A stretch of 64,000 nucleotides of DNA from Bacillus piscicola (GCF_022458745.1 NZ_JAJJJF010000008.1:85962-149961); one strand, 5' to 3'; numbered from the stretch's first letter, positions 44,248 through 53,124 are shown. Numbers and translations: made by a program. Notes: generated from the sequence alone by a model not told the origin.

Positions 44248-45438
44248 ATGGAAGTGTTGTCAATTAATAAAATGCTCAAACCTACTATTATATCGATTTC
44301 CATGGCGACGGTGATGGCCGGGGCCGCTATTTCGCCTGCTCTTGGGCTGATCGCGCAAGCCTTTCCGGAGGCAAGTCCCACGATGGTTAAGCTGATATTA
44401 ACAGCGCCCTCGATTATGATTATCCCCTTTTCTTTTTTATCCGGATATTTAACATCAAAATTAACAAAACGCACGATTGTCATGATGGGCTTATTGATAT
44501 ACTTAGTCGGAGGGATTGTCCCTCAATTCGTCCCCACGATTGAATTGCTGTTGGCACTTCGTTTGCTCTTAGGTGCCGGGGTAGGCCTCTTGATGCCTTT
44601 AGCGATGTCACTCATTAATGACTATTACACGGGGAAAGAACGAACGAAGATGATGGGCTATAACTCGGCTTTCAGTAACTTCGGCGGTATTATTACGATG
44701 TTGTTGGCAGGGTGGCTGGCGACGTTTGGGTGGCGAACCCCGTTTAATGTCTATTTCTTAGGATTAGTGATCTTTTTACTCGTTTTTTTCTTCCTGCCGA
44801 AAGGAGAAGTGCAAAAAGCCCCGGAACAGGAAGGGAAATCAAAAATGCCGTTCGCTGTTTATGGATACGCACTCGCCATGGGCGGCATTATGCTCGCTTA
44901 TTATTCCATTGCTACCAACATGGCGCTTTATTTGGAACAAAACAGTTTTGGAGGGCCTGCCCTTGCCGGGACCGTTGTTGCCTTCACTACGGTTGGTGGT
45001 ATGATTACGAGTTTATTACTCGTTCAGATCGAATTAACATTCAAGAAATATGTGATCCCTGTTATGCTTTTTGGAATGGGGGCGGCCTTCTGCGTTTTGG
45101 CATTGACAAACAGTGTAGCCCTCGTGATGATTAGCGTTTGTTTAGTTGGATTTGGGCAAGGGTCGTTGTTCCCCATTATCGTATTAAAGGTATTGGACAG
45201 CGTTCCGTTACATCAATCGGACCAAGCGGTTGCGATGACGTCGAGCTTTACATTTTTAGGACAGTTTTTATCACCAGTTGTCCTTGATGGAATTGGAAAG
45301 CTTGTTCATAATCCTGCCATCCGCTTTCAATACGGCACACTTGCCGTTGTTATCTTAATTATTGTGTTGATAACCTTATCCTATATATGGCGATCGAATA
45401 AACGGTTGTCAGTATCCAGTAACCATTCATCTACATAA
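44248..45438 (+). CDS. MFS transporter
   Basis: 396 aa, 12 predicted membrane spans. It has the motif-A-like loop GYLTSKLTKRTIVMMG between spans 2 and 3 and LRLLLGAGVGLLMPLAMSLINDYYTGKERTKMMGY in span 4-5. It is a drug/metabolite:H+ antiporter or uptake carrier, with unknown substrate. The ATG at 44248 has only a weak upstream site. It is divergent from the nitronate monooxygenase gene, a layout common for a resistance or export pair. Confidence 0.8.
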   Translation: MEVLSINKMLKPTIISISMATVMAGAAISPALGLIAQAFPEASPTMVKLILTAPSIMIIPFSFLSGYLTSKLTKRTIVMMGLLIYLVGGIVPQFVPTIELLLALRLLLGAGVGLLMPLAMSLINDYYTGKERTKMMGYNSAFSNFGGIITMLLAGWLATFGWRTPFNVYFLGLVIFLLVFFFLPKGEVQKAPEQEGKSKMPFAVYGYALAMGGIMLAYYSIATNMALYLEQNSFGGPALAGTVVAFTTVGGMITSLLLVQIELTFKKYVIPVMLFGMGAAFCVLALTNSVALVMISVCLVGFGQGSLFPIIVLKVLDSVPLHQSDQAVAMTSSFTFLGQFLSPVVLDGIGKLVHNPAIRFQYGTLAVVILIIVLITLSYIWRSNKRLSVSSNHSST

Positions 45439-45460
45439 GTAAAAAGGATGAAGCACCCTT

Positions 45461-46486
45461 TTAATTGTTTTGCTGTTTGTTTTTTGCCAGTTGCTGCTTG
45501 TCCATGGTGCCAGGGGGCTGTTCTAGCCATGAATGTTGAATCATAATGTCCGCGCCGTCTTTGGCGTATTTCCCGATTTCAAGCGATAAACGCTCATAAT
45601 TTAAGGCTAAATCACTTCGCTGACTTGCAGCTGATGCTGTTGCATAATTGCCGACTCCAATGGCACTTAACAAGGACATTAGAAACATGGTTAACTTGTC
45701 TGAAAAAGGTGGTATTGTTGAATCATTAATACCAACTTCTGCAGCAACAGGGGCAGTTAGATCATTATCTGTAAGTGCCTTAGTAAATAATTGAATATGT
45801 TTTCTGGAAATCTCATTCCCCCTCAACATCCATTTTTGGACTTGCTCTCTCGGTGACGTTTGGGCAAAACTTAAGGAAAATTTTCTGCCTATGTGGTTGG
45901 TTTGGATATTCATATGCAAATAGGCTACTTCCACTGCGTTTAATGGCCTTTTAGATGTAAATGGGTTTAATCCACTTAAGTATTTTTTGCTGTCTATAAA
46001 GTCTGTTTGAGTTGGATAAGCCATATAAGGTGCGCGGACAAACAATCCTTTTGCCAGGGAAACACTCGCACCCGCGTCGTATAACTGAGAGGTTTCCTGA
46101 AGAGCTTCCATGAAATAAGCTCTAACATCTTTGCGAGTACTCATCGAAACAAATCCGCCGTATGAAAGCAAGCCGGCCCTTGTCACATGGCCAATATATT
46201 CAAGCATAAACGTATCCGTATATAAACGAGGGGCATTCATATTCACATCGTCACTCGTAAATCCTGTAGGTAAGGGTAATTGCTCCTCTTGAAACAAATG
46301 AGTAAGTTTCTCTATATGCGTTGCTGAACTGTCATACGCCTGTTGGAGAACAGAACGAATTTCCTCATCTTCCACATCTTTTAGAAAATAACCTAAAATC
46401 AGTTTGGCCGCACTGTCATTCATATAAGCTGTCCAAATGGAAGCAATTTCACCAGAAGTTAGTTGGATATGGTTTTCAGTCATCAT
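45461..46486 (-). CDS. DUF3231 protein (two ferritin-like domains)
   Basis: 341 aa. DUF3231 proteins carry two similar four-helix domains of about 160 residues. Each half shows the E/H pattern (for example LTSGEIASIWTAYMNDSAAKLILGYFLKDVEDEEI and LNAVEVAYLHMNIQTNHIGRKFSLSF). They are common in spore formers and often coat-related, with unknown biochemistry. ATG 46486 follows GGAGG by 5 nt. A short AAAAGG/CCTTTT stem separates it from the convergent MFS gene. Confidence 0.82.
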   Translation of the reverse strand: MMTENHIQLTSGEIASIWTAYMNDSAAKLILGYFLKDVEDEEIRSVLQQAYDSSATHIEKLTHLFQEEQLPLPTGFTSDDVNMNAPRLYTDTFMLEYIGHVTRAGLLSYGGFVSMSTRKDVRAYFMEALQETSQLYDAGASVSLAKGLFVRAPYMAYPTQTDFIDSKKYLSGLNPFTSKRPLNAVEVAYLHMNIQTNHIGRKFSLSFAQTSPREQVQKWMLRGNEISRKHIQLFTKALTDNDLTAPVAAEVGINDSTIPPFSDKLTMFLMSLLSAIGVGNYATASAASQRSDLALNYERLSLEIGKYAKDGADIMIQHSWLEQPPGTMDKQQLAKNKQQNN

Positions 46487-46779
46487 AGTTACCTCCAAAG
46501 TTTCCTAACATGCTTCCTTATTCTTTGCAAATTACCATAAATTATGCAAGAAACTGAGAAAACTTCCATACCAAACAAAAGGACATCTGTAAGCTATGTT
46601 TCGTACTTTCCTAGGGTCAGGTCCCCATTGCTTGAGGGTGAGCCCCTGATAATCTTAGGCAAATCTGTTCATCTAAAGGGTTTTCCTATGATCCATTTAT
46701 CCCGGGCGTGCTGATCGAATAGTGCGTCCTTATTTAATGGATTTTTGCGAGAGGTGGACGCGTTTGCTGGAAGAGTCGC

Positions 46780-47000
46780 CCGGATGAAGTTGTGAAATCA
46801 GCTAATGGCGAAAATAACAGCGTCAAAGTGTCTGTATGAAGTTGTGAAAACGGGAAGTCACCAAAATAATGGCATCATAACGGCCCTATGGAGGCGTGAA
46901 AAAAGAAAACTAGAAAAATAAAGACATCAAAGCCCTCTTATGAAGTCGTGAAACTAGTGTTTCTCTGAAATAATAGCGTCATAACGCACCGATATGGTAA
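46780..47000 (+). repeat. 52-bp phased repeat array R8
   Basis: Anchors 46824, 46876, 46928 and 46980, alternating CAAAG and CATAA types. A truncated unit (ATGAAGTTGTGAAA) precedes them. It lies between divergent genes yet keeps + strand polarity. Nothing else recognisable is in 46487-47127. Confidence 0.88.
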
Positions 47001-47127
47001 AAAAAGAAATACCTATGTCTTTTTTTAAAAGGGTATAGGTCTATCTTCTAGATTATGGCTTCTACGTAGGATTTCGACTTGTTCCTGTATAAGAAGGAGG
47101 GGGAGGAAGAATAGGAGGGGTAATGAA

Positions 47128-47757
47128 ATGAGGAAAGTGATGCATAGCTGGATAGTGTTACTTGTAGCGGCGGGGGTATTTTTCACACTCGTGCCGGATG
47201 AATCCAAAGCGAACAGTGACATGCTGCAGAGAGAAGACCGTGGCTCGACGGTTGTTCCTTTGCAGCAAAAACTAATAAACATGGGATACTTACATACGGA
47301 CGCGACGGGGTACTACGGACCGATGACGGAACAGGCGGTAAAAGAATTTCAACGTGATTTCAGCTTAGCGGCAGATGGGATAAGTGGAGCTAACACGTTA
47401 CACCAGTTAGAAAATGTAAGAAAAATAGCCAAAGCCGTACACGGAGAAGCTCGCGGAGAATCCTTTGAAGGGCAGGTAGCGGTTGCCGCCGTCATTCGCA
47501 ACCGTTTGAATTCGTCCGATTTTCCGGGAACGGTAGACGAAGTCGTCATGCAGAAAAATGCATTTACAGCAGTTGCAGACGGGCAATATGACCTCGAACC
47601 GAATCGGACTGCCTACCAAGCCGTCAAAGAAGCGTGGCAGGGATGGGATCCATCGAAAGGGTCTCACTACTATTACAACCCGGTGCTTGCTACGTCCGAC
47701 TGGATCTTCACAAGAGAAACGACGCGCCAAATTGGGAAGCATGTGTTTGCGAATTAA
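47128..47757 (+). CDS. SleB-like spore cortex/cell-wall hydrolase
   Basis: 209 aa, secreted. Residues 1-29 are a signal peptide (VLLVAAGVFFTLVPDESKA). Residues about 38-95 are a peptidoglycan-binding domain (VVPLQQKLINMGYLHTDATGYYGPMTEQAVKEFQ). Residues about 100-209 are a Hydrolase_2 (SleB/CwlJ) catalytic domain with KAVHGEARGESFEGQVAVAAVIRNR, containing the catalytic Glu, and WDPSKGSHYYYNP. SleB depolymerises cortex at germination. This shorter protein may be a paralogue active in spores or vegetative wall. AGGAGGGG precedes the ATG. Confidence 0.87.
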   Translation: MRKVMHSWIVLLVAAGVFFTLVPDESKANSDMLQREDRGSTVVPLQQKLINMGYLHTDATGYYGPMTEQAVKEFQRDFSLAADGISGANTLHQLENVRKIAKAVHGEARGESFEGQVAVAAVIRNRLNSSDFPGTVDEVVMQKNAFTAVADGQYDLEPNRTAYQAVKEAWQGWDPSKGSHYYYNPVLATSDWIFTRETTRQIGKHVFAN

Positions 47758-47793
47758 AGGGTATTGGGACAAAAAGATGTTTTTTTGCCACGA

Positions 47794-47829
47794 TCCGAAC
47801 GGTTGCCTGCCATCCGTTCGGATTATTTG
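47794..47829 (+). terminator. Terminator-like hairpin after the cortex hydrolase
   Basis: TCCGAACGG pairs perfectly with CCGTTCGGA over an 11-nt loop, followed by TTATTT. The same arm sequence ends the dispersed repeat copy at 9658-9694. Confidence 0.7.
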
Positions 47830-47839
47830 GCAAGAATCT

Positions 47840-48010
47840 CAATTGCTAGTTCCGTCAAAAGATTTCACTTTCCGCGGGCACAGCCTCGGGGTTGGTTACA
47901 GCTTTGCCACAGACGTACTTGCAGACGATGCATGCTATTAGCTAAAGTTTCTTTCTTAGCCTTTGTTCCATCGTCTCGGTTAGATGGTCTCGGCTCATGA
48001 TGTTCTTACA
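47840..48010 (-). repeat. Dispersed GC-rich intergenic repeat, copy B (inverted)
   Basis: The reverse complement matches copy A at 9478-9650: GAGCCGAGA, GGAACAAAGGCTAAGA, CTGTGGCAA, GTGCCCGCGGAAAG, and TTTTGACGGAAC, in the same order. The sequence is compositionally unlike its neighbours and encodes nothing recognisable. It fills most of the gap between the cortex hydrolase and the next small gene. Confidence 0.65.
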
Positions 48011-48212
48011 GGAATCTTCTTATTTTGACTTCACGTCGAACGTACTAAGCTTATTGTTCGGTTTTTCATTAACATGTGTTAGATTTGTTTCAGTCTCTTT
48101 TTGTGGCATTAGTTAACAGGAGAGCTTACATTTGTTAGAAGTTGCGAGTGATTTTAATGCGTGCAGGGTAGAGTAGGAATAGTGGAAAAAGGGTGAAAGG
48201 AGGAGGAGAGAC

Positions 48213-48506
48213 ATGATCATATCAGCCATTGCCAAGTTTGTTTCGGGAGGGTTTGAAGCATTGCTTGCAATCCCGTTTATCGGAGGAAGCATTGTCATCT
48301 TCAGTGGATATTCTGCGCTCGGAACAGCACTTTTCCTTCATATTGTGACGCTCCTTATCACATTTGTATACCGGACGGCGAAAACCCCGAGCGTCGTTGG
48401 CATTGTTACGTCCCTTTTGTCAGCGATACCCGTGGTTGGCTGGATACTGCATACGATAACCGCGATAGTGCTGTTAATTAGTGCAGTCCGTGACTTAGCC
48501 CGGTGA
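48213..48506 (+). CDS. Small membrane protein, unknown
   Basis: 97 aa, three hydrophobic segments, glycine-rich (FVSGGFEALLAIPFIGGSIVIF; GIVTSLLSAIPVVGWILHTITAIVLL). AAAGGAGGAGGAG lies 7 nt before the ATG, a very strong site. I do not recognise a characterised family. It stands alone. Confidence 0.65.
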   Translation: MIISAIAKFVSGGFEALLAIPFIGGSIVIFSGYSALGTALFLHIVTLLITFVYRTAKTPSVVGIVTSLLSAIPVVGWILHTITAIVLLISAVRDLAR

Positions 48507-48645
48507 GAGAACAGGCCGAATGGGCGTGACGACAAGGATGGTTGAACTACGAACAATGTTATAGCTGATCAACGGTGAACGGCGCCCTTCTGTAACAAAG
48601 AAGAGTAACGGGTTCAGTTACGAGGAAGAAAACATAACATATTAT

Positions 48646-48686
48646 TTGGGGGTGCAAATCGCAATAGATTTAGCCCCTTTTTTTGT
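48646..48686 (+). terminator. Terminator with nested stem
   Basis: GGGG pairs with CCCC and an inner AAATC with GATTT, followed by TTTTTTT. It could end the 48213 transcript, about 140 nt after its stop. Confidence 0.65.
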
Positions 48687-48876
48687 TGAATTAATAGTAC
48701 TTACGCTTGGGGACCATTAACAAAACGTTTTGATTAAAAGGAAATATTTTGTCTTTCCTGAAAAGATATGACTTTTTAGAAGGTATCAGCATGAATGAAT
48801 ACACGGTTATGAAATATTTCTTCTACAAACGGACCCACTTCTGGAATAAGACTTGGCAATCAATCATGAAGAAAAA

Positions 48877-48903
48877 GCCATATTGTTTAATATGGCTTTT
48901 TTT
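48877..48903 (+). terminator. Perfect terminator upstream of the PadR operon
   Basis: GCCATATT pairs perfectly with AATATGGC over a 4-nt loop, followed by TTTTTTT. What it terminates is unclear; the preceding 190 bp hold only a 42-codon frame that reads through the stem. Confidence 0.8.
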
Positions 48904-48931
48904 ATTGACTTTATTTTAAATATGCCCTAAT

Positions 48932-48963
48932 ATTACGTTATACGATGTAACGATAAACGTAAT
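48932..48963. promoter_or_regulatory. Inverted repeat, candidate PadR operator
   Basis: ATTACGTT (48932-48939) and AACGTAAT (48956-48963) form a perfect inverted repeat with 16-bp spacing, ending 23 bp before the padR-like start. Between them are GATGTAACG and related half-sites. PadR-type repressors usually autoregulate through such dyads. Confidence 0.55.
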
Positions 48964-48986
48964 AAATGTTTCAAAGGAGTGAAAAT

Positions 48987-49289
48987 ATGACTAAAAGTAA
49001 ATTCTCAGAACCCACATTGTTTATTTTGATAAGTCTTGCTGAACAAAATCGTCATGGCTATGCGATTATGGAAGATATTCAAAAAAATTATGATGTTAAA
49101 TTAGGACCTGGCACATTGTATGGAGCCATTTCACGTTTAGAAAAAGCAGGATATATAATTGCCATTGAAACTCAAGATCGTAAAAAACCTTACAAGCTGA
49201 CAGGGGAAGGACAAATATATTTAACAGAACAAATTAAAGAAATTCAAAAAATAACCAATATAGGAATGAAAAGGCTCGGATTAGTATGA
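48987..49289 (+). CDS. PadR-family transcriptional regulator
   Basis: 100 aa, a PadR winged helix: FSEPTLFILISLAEQNRHGYAIMEDI, LGPGTLYGAISRLEKAGYI, DRKKPYKLTGEGQ. ATG 48987 follows AAAGGAGTG by 7 nt. Its stop overlaps the next gene by 4 nt. In this gene pair the membrane protein downstream is often the controlled target. Confidence 0.88.
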   Translation: MTKSKFSEPTLFILISLAEQNRHGYAIMEDIQKNYDVKLGPGTLYGAISRLEKAGYIIAIETQDRKKPYKLTGEGQIYLTEQIKEIQKITNIGMKRLGLV

Positions 49290-49735
49290 GATGGCTCGTT
49301 TATTTGTATCCTAAAACTTGGAGAAAACGTTATGGTAATGAGTTAATTGATGTATTAAAACAAACAGATACGTCATTAAAAACAATAATTGATCTACTTA
49401 TAGGAATAATTGATGCTTGGCATATGGAACTAAATGAAAGATATATTTTCAGCTATCGTATAAGTCAAATATTAGTTGCAGTTACTATAGTTAATGCTTT
49501 TATTGTTTTGAAATTAAAGCCATTAGGGGAGGTAATTGAAGTGGAAATATTTGCGACGATTGCAGTATTAATTGCTATGCTGTCATTGTTTTTGGCTGTT
49601 GTTACTCTTGTAGTAAGCATATTTAAATTTGGAAAAGAAGGCTTAACCCTCAAACCAAAATTAACTAAAACATCGGTTGGCTTGATGGGGGCTTATGGGG
49701 TTTTCATGGTAACATTTTTAGTGTTAATCAATTAA
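49286..49735 (+). CDS. PadR-associated membrane protein
   Basis: 149 aa. It has the N-terminal motif MRWLVYLYPKTWRKRYGNELIDVL, typical of membrane proteins encoded with PadR regulators, followed by three predicted membrane spans. Function is unknown. Translationally coupled to the regulator by ATGA overlap. Confidence 0.75.
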   Translation: MRWLVYLYPKTWRKRYGNELIDVLKQTDTSLKTIIDLLIGIIDAWHMELNERYIFSYRISQILVAVTIVNAFIVLKLKPLGEVIEVEIFATIAVLIAMLSLFLAVVTLVVSIFKFGKEGLTLKPKLTKTSVGLMGAYGVFMVTFLVLIN

Positions 49736-49762
49736 AATGGTTCCTCAATCGGAGCGAAGTTG

Positions 49763-49915
49763 TTGAAGAAGCAAAATAACGAAGGGAACACGTCATTAAA
49801 GATTGTATCTTATTGGTTTTCCATTCCAAGAATTTTACGTGTTGGACTTTTTTGGCTGATAATGATCATACTTGCAATGTTTGGCTGGGTGAAGATAATC
49901 AAAAGTTATTTTTAG
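49763..49915 (+). CDS. Short single-span peptide, unknown
   Basis: 50 aa from TTG 49763 with GGAG 8 nt upstream. Basic N-terminus (KKQNNEGN), then ILRVGLFWLIMIILAMFGWVKII, one membrane span. It lies 27 nt after the PadR-operon membrane gene and may be its third member. Evidence is the ribosome site, spacing and hydrophobic pattern only. Confidence 0.45.
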   Translation: MKKQNNEGNTSLKIVSYWFSIPRILRVGLFWLIMIILAMFGWVKIIKSYF

Positions 49916-50032
49916 AAAGAATAGGGAGTATTCAAGAAAAGGCGCAGTTGTCACATAACGGCTGTGCCACACTCTGGCTGGATTTTATAAAACTGAGTAG
50001 TGCAATAATTATTATGGAGGGGAGAGATAAGA

Positions 50033-50209
50033 GTGAAATCATATAAACCGTATATAATGTTCATTTCTTCTGTTTTATTTTTAATCGTATCACTTTTGTC
50101 GTTTACATCAAAAGCTGGTTTATGGTGGTTATGGCCGATATTATTTGTGTTTTCAGTTATTAGTACAGTAATCTTGTTTAAAAACAATACCAAGGAAAGT
50201 GTGGGATAA
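50033..50209 (+). CDS. Short two-span membrane protein, unknown
   Basis: 58 aa from GTG 50033 with GGAGGGGAG 8 nt upstream. It has two hydrophobic segments (YIMFISSVLFLIVSLLSF and WWLWPILFVFSVISTVILF). A GC-rich hairpin follows at 50246. It is probably the last gene of the PadR operon. Confidence 0.55.
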   Translation: MKSYKPYIMFISSVLFLIVSLLSFTSKAGLWWLWPILFVFSVISTVILFKNNTKESVG

Positions 50210-50245
50210 TCCTTTATCTTTGAGCATAATTGTTATACCGCATAA

Positions 50246-50275
50246 GGGCGCGATTCCAGAACTTGGATCGTGCCC
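50246..50275 (+). terminator. GC-rich hairpin ending the PadR region
   Basis: GGGCGCGAT and CCA pair with TGG and ATCGTGCCC around a short loop. There is no U tract, so termination is uncertain. Confidence 0.45.
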
Positions 50276-50404
50276 GTTCCGGTTACGGAGCCTGTTATCG
50301 TTTCCGCGATTACTCAAGTATGCATTTCGATTGTTGAATAAAGGTATTATATCCTGACCATACTGGAGTCGAGATAATTGATTCATAGTTTGGAGTGTGA
50401 AAAA

Positions 50405-50565
50405 CATCCTCACCAATTACGTCACAGCTATGCAACACATATGGTCGACAATGGTGCTCCACTTGAAGTGATTCAAAGCCTTCTAGGTCTTGAAAAGAGT
50501 GAAGCAATAAGGATTTACGCTCATCTAAGTGGGAAATTAAGACACGACTTTTATAGAAAGATTTT
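50405..50565 (+). pseudogene. Tyrosine recombinase C-terminal fragment, copy 1
   Basis: Encodes HQLRHSYATHMVDNGAPL, then VIQSLLGLEKSEAIRIYAHLSGKLRHDFY: the HxxR box II and the Tyr nucleophile region of a XerC/phage-type integrase. The conserved LGH is LGL here. The N-terminal two-thirds and box I are absent. A nearly identical fragment is at 63190-63402. It is followed by remnants of a mazEF pair, as in the other copy. Confidence 0.85.
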
Positions 50566-50589
50566 TAGAACAACAGAAACATTATGTTA

Positions 50590-50752
50590 CCGAACAAGGG
50601 CGCTGTTTGGTTTGACGTACTCCTTTAAAAAGAACATCTGCCACCCAAACATCGCCCTGCCCCATTTTAATGCTCATTGTTCCTATCTAGTTCACTCAGC
50701 ATTCAATTTCCTTTATCATTCTTTCGGGGATGGACACATAACACACCTCCAT
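50590..50752 (-). pseudogene. Inverted remnant of mazEF-type genes (5' part)
   Basis: The reverse complement matches the start of the antitoxin-toxin pair at 63480-63740: GGAGGTGTG, an antitoxin start (SIPERMIKEIE) with a large internal deletion, then a toxin start with GQGDVWVADV and KQRP. The toxin's middle and end lie on the opposite strand at 50783-50880, so an inversion broke the gene inside the conserved RPVIIV segment. Confidence 0.75.
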
Positions 50753-50782
50753 TGAGCTTTACTCTTATTATACCTTATAATT

Positions 50783-50880
50783 ATTGATGGAAATGAAATT
50801 GCTTTGGATGTAGATGTCATTATTGCACCGGTCACGATGATCTAGAGCGGGCACTTACTATGTGCAAAAAGTTATTTTAG
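50783..50880 (+). pseudogene. MazF-type toxin remnant (3' part, internally deleted)
   Basis: GNEIALDVDVIIAPVT matches the toxin at 63745-63790. After a deletion the frame resumes near MCKKLF and a stop, corresponding to ICKRLF at the end of the other copy. Nothing functional can be made. Confidence 0.75.
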
Positions 50881-50929
50881 TATTGAAATTTGCAAAGGGC
50901 CATTATGTTGAAGGACAGGGGGTGAAATA

Positions 50930-51142
50930 ATGGATACTTTTTCTCAGCTTTTACATTTTAAGAATCCATTTTTTTATTTAATACTTGTTTGGTCATTTAT
51001 TTGGAAAGGCATAGCTCTTTGGCATTCTGCTCGTAATAAACAGTTAGCTTGGTTTGTTGCGCTTTTGGTAGTAAATACAATCGGGATTTTAGAAATTATT
51101 TATCTGATTTTCTTTAGAAAAGATAAGAAGTTATATACATAA
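50930..51142 (+). CDS. DUF5652-family small membrane protein
   Basis: 70 aa with two membrane spans. The pattern WKGIALWHSARNKQLAWFVALLVVNTIGILEIIYLIFF is typical of DUF5652. GGGGGTG lies 7 nt before the ATG. Function is unknown. It stands alone between the mazEF remnants and an SDR gene. Confidence 0.75.
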   Translation: MDTFSQLLHFKNPFFYLILVWSFIWKGIALWHSARNKQLAWFVALLVVNTIGILEIIYLIFFRKDKKLYT

Positions 51143-51252
51143 AAAATCTGTTATATAAAGATTGTTCAAGAAACGAGCGCACTTGTTTAACTGCTTGGAA
51201 GGTCGTCCTGTGAGATAATGGCTTGGAGCAGAATATCGAGGAGGTTTTTGAA

Positions 51253-51957
51253 ATGGGTCAACTACAAGGAAAAACAGCGATTATTACAGGAGCGAGCAGC
51301 GGCATTGGCGCCGGCATTGCGAAGGAACTGGTACAAGAAGGGGCAAATGTGGTGTTGGCTGCGCGTCGCACGGAGAAATTGGTTGAATTACAAAAAGAAA
51401 TAGAGGAACAAGGAAGCGGGAAAGTGCTCCCGATAGAGACAAATGTCGCGAATAAAGAAGATATTGAGGGATTAGTAAAGCAAGCAGAAGAAGCTTTTCA
51501 TCACGTTGATTTTTTCGTGAATAATGCCGCGCAAATGCTTTCAGGTCCCGTTACTTCAGGTAAGGTAGACGAATGGGAACAAATGATTGATGTGAATATA
51601 AAAGGAGTGCTTTTCGGCATTAACGCTGTATTGCCATCCATGCTTGAACGCTCCAGTGGTCACATTATAAACATCGGCTCTGTGTCGGGGTCTGAAGTGA
51701 CAAAAGGCAGTACTGTCTACAGTGCCACAAAATTCGCCGTTCGTGCCATTTCCACAGGACTTGAAAAAGAATTGGCTAACACAGGTGTCCGTGTCACGAA
51801 TATTTCCCCAGGTATGGTGGACACGCCTTCCAACACTGTCACTTGGACAAACGGACGCAGGAAATTAGAGACGAAGGATATCGCAAGAGCCGTCATCTAT
51901 GCCGTAACACAGCCAGATTACGTGAACGTCAACGAAATCACCGTCCGCCCGGTTTAA
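51253..51957 (+). CDS. SDR-family NAD(P)-dependent oxidoreductase
   Basis: 234 aa classical short-chain dehydrogenase. It has TGASSGIGAGIA (residues about 12-23), AARR (NADP preference), NNAA, the catalytic Ser in IGSVSG and YSATK. The closest general match is the YdfG/clavulanate-dehydrogenase-like group. ATG 51253 has GAGGAGG 7 nt upstream; the ORF's earlier codons precede that site. A long perfect-stem terminator follows. Confidence 0.87.
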   Translation: MGQLQGKTAIITGASSGIGAGIAKELVQEGANVVLAARRTEKLVELQKEIEEQGSGKVLPIETNVANKEDIEGLVKQAEEAFHHVDFFVNNAAQMLSGPVTSGKVDEWEQMIDVNIKGVLFGINAVLPSMLERSSGHIINIGSVSGSEVTKGSTVYSATKFAVRAISTGLEKELANTGVRVTNISPGMVDTPSNTVTWTNGRRKLETKDIARAVIYAVTQPDYVNVNEITVRPV

Positions 51958-51985
51958 CCCGTCCTTTTTATAGACTCTACCATGT

Positions 51986-52045
51986 AAGGTCCTCCTTAGA
52001 TGTATGGTTTTGTGTATAGCTGCATCTTAACGGAGGACCTTTTTT
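51986..52045 (+). terminator. Strong terminator after the SDR gene
   Basis: AAGGTCCTCC pairs perfectly with GGAGGACCTT, with an inner AGATG/CATCT stem, followed by TTTT. Confidence 0.88.
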
Positions 52046-52234
52046 CGTTTCAAAAGAAGAGATGCCCCCATAGGAATACTTCAGACATCTAAAATCCGGT
52101 TGCTTATGACGCTTCGGCTACTACAAGTGCTTGATAAAATTAGTGGTAATTTAAAGGGAACCAACTGTTTTTGTGGAAGTAGATACATTGGCCGCACGAA
52201 GGCTTGTGGGAAAAATTTAAAATGAGGGGTGTTC

Positions 52235-53044
52235 ATGATGAAAATTTTACGGCTGGGGCATGCGTCTTATTTGTTAACGAGCAGGAAGGGGAAGAAGTAT
52301 CTGGTTGATCCGTTTTTAAGTGCTAATCCTGGTTGTCCCAAAGAATACACAAAGTCAGAATTTTTAAAAACAGTAGATGCGGTGTTTGTCACGCATGCTC
52401 ATTTTGACCACACAAGCGGTCTTGACGAAGTGTTACATGCCAATCCGGAGGTCCCGGTAATCTGTCAGTATGATTTTGGTTTGTTGCTTATGCAAAATGG
52501 CGTTCAGAATGTGCAGCTTCTCAATTACGGCGGCTCTGTTGATCTGGGTGATATGAAAGCCGTGATGGTGCAGGCCGTTCACACGTCATCTTACCGGGAA
52601 ACGGAAGGACAACCGGTATATGCCGGTCAGCCTGCCGGATATGTTTTTGACTTTGAAGGGGACCGGACCTTGTACCATTCTGGAGACACAGCGATGACCC
52701 TCGACATGAAATTAATCCAAGAGTTTTACCAGCCGGATGTAGCGATTCTTTCTAGTTCCGGACAATTTGTGATGGGGCCGGAGGAAGCGGTGTATGTGGT
52801 GAAAAACTTACTAGACGTGGAATATGTGATTCCGAACCATCATTTTCCGAACGAAACCAACGCCCCGCAGCCAGAAGTATTGCAACAAATGCTCGAGCAG
52901 TTCCCAGTCATTCAAAGCATGATCGACGCCGATAAAACGTTTATTAAATTATTGGATAATTATGAAAAAACAACAGCCGTCCAGATAAGTTTTGGTGAAG
53001 AAATAGAACTAGCAAAGAGCCAAACAGATAAAATTGGATCATAA
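52235..53044 (+). CDS. UPF0173-like metal-dependent hydrolase (MBL fold)
   Basis: 269 aa metallo-beta-lactamase-fold protein of the UPF0173/UlaG-like type. It begins MKILRLGHASYLL and has THAHFDHTSG (zinc site), YHSGDTAMTLDM, and IPNHHFP. The substrate is unknown; relatives hydrolyse phosphodiesters, lactones or amides. ATG 52235 follows GAGGGG by 7 nt. A large CCCCCC/GGGGGG hairpin lies downstream. Confidence 0.8.
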   Translation: MMKILRLGHASYLLTSRKGKKYLVDPFLSANPGCPKEYTKSEFLKTVDAVFVTHAHFDHTSGLDEVLHANPEVPVICQYDFGLLLMQNGVQNVQLLNYGGSVDLGDMKAVMVQAVHTSSYRETEGQPVYAGQPAGYVFDFEGDRTLYHSGDTAMTLDMKLIQEFYQPDVAILSSSGQFVMGPEEAVYVVKNLLDVEYVIPNHHFPNETNAPQPEVLQQMLEQFPVIQSMIDADKTFIKLLDNYEKTTAVQISFGEEIELAKSQTDKIGS

Positions 53045-53060
53045 CATATTGTCTAGGGTC

Positions 53061-53102
53061 AGCCCCCCCATTGCTATCATGTGTAAATGCGATGGGGGGC
53101 TA
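53061..53102. terminator. GC-rich hairpin, first of two related copies
   Basis: AGCCCCCC, CAT and GC pair with GC, GATG and GGGGGCT. A related hairpin occurs at 53526-53563 (AGCCCCCCATTGC / GATGGGGGTCT), and a fragment of the same sequence at about 46618. There is no U tract on either strand. Confidence 0.5.
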
Positions 53103-53124
53103 GTCCTGCTATGTCATTGTGTTG

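Noticed and set aside
48791..48919. 42-codon frame before the PadR operon
   Set aside because: It has a possible ribosome site but runs through a perfect terminator, and its sequence matches nothing I recognise.
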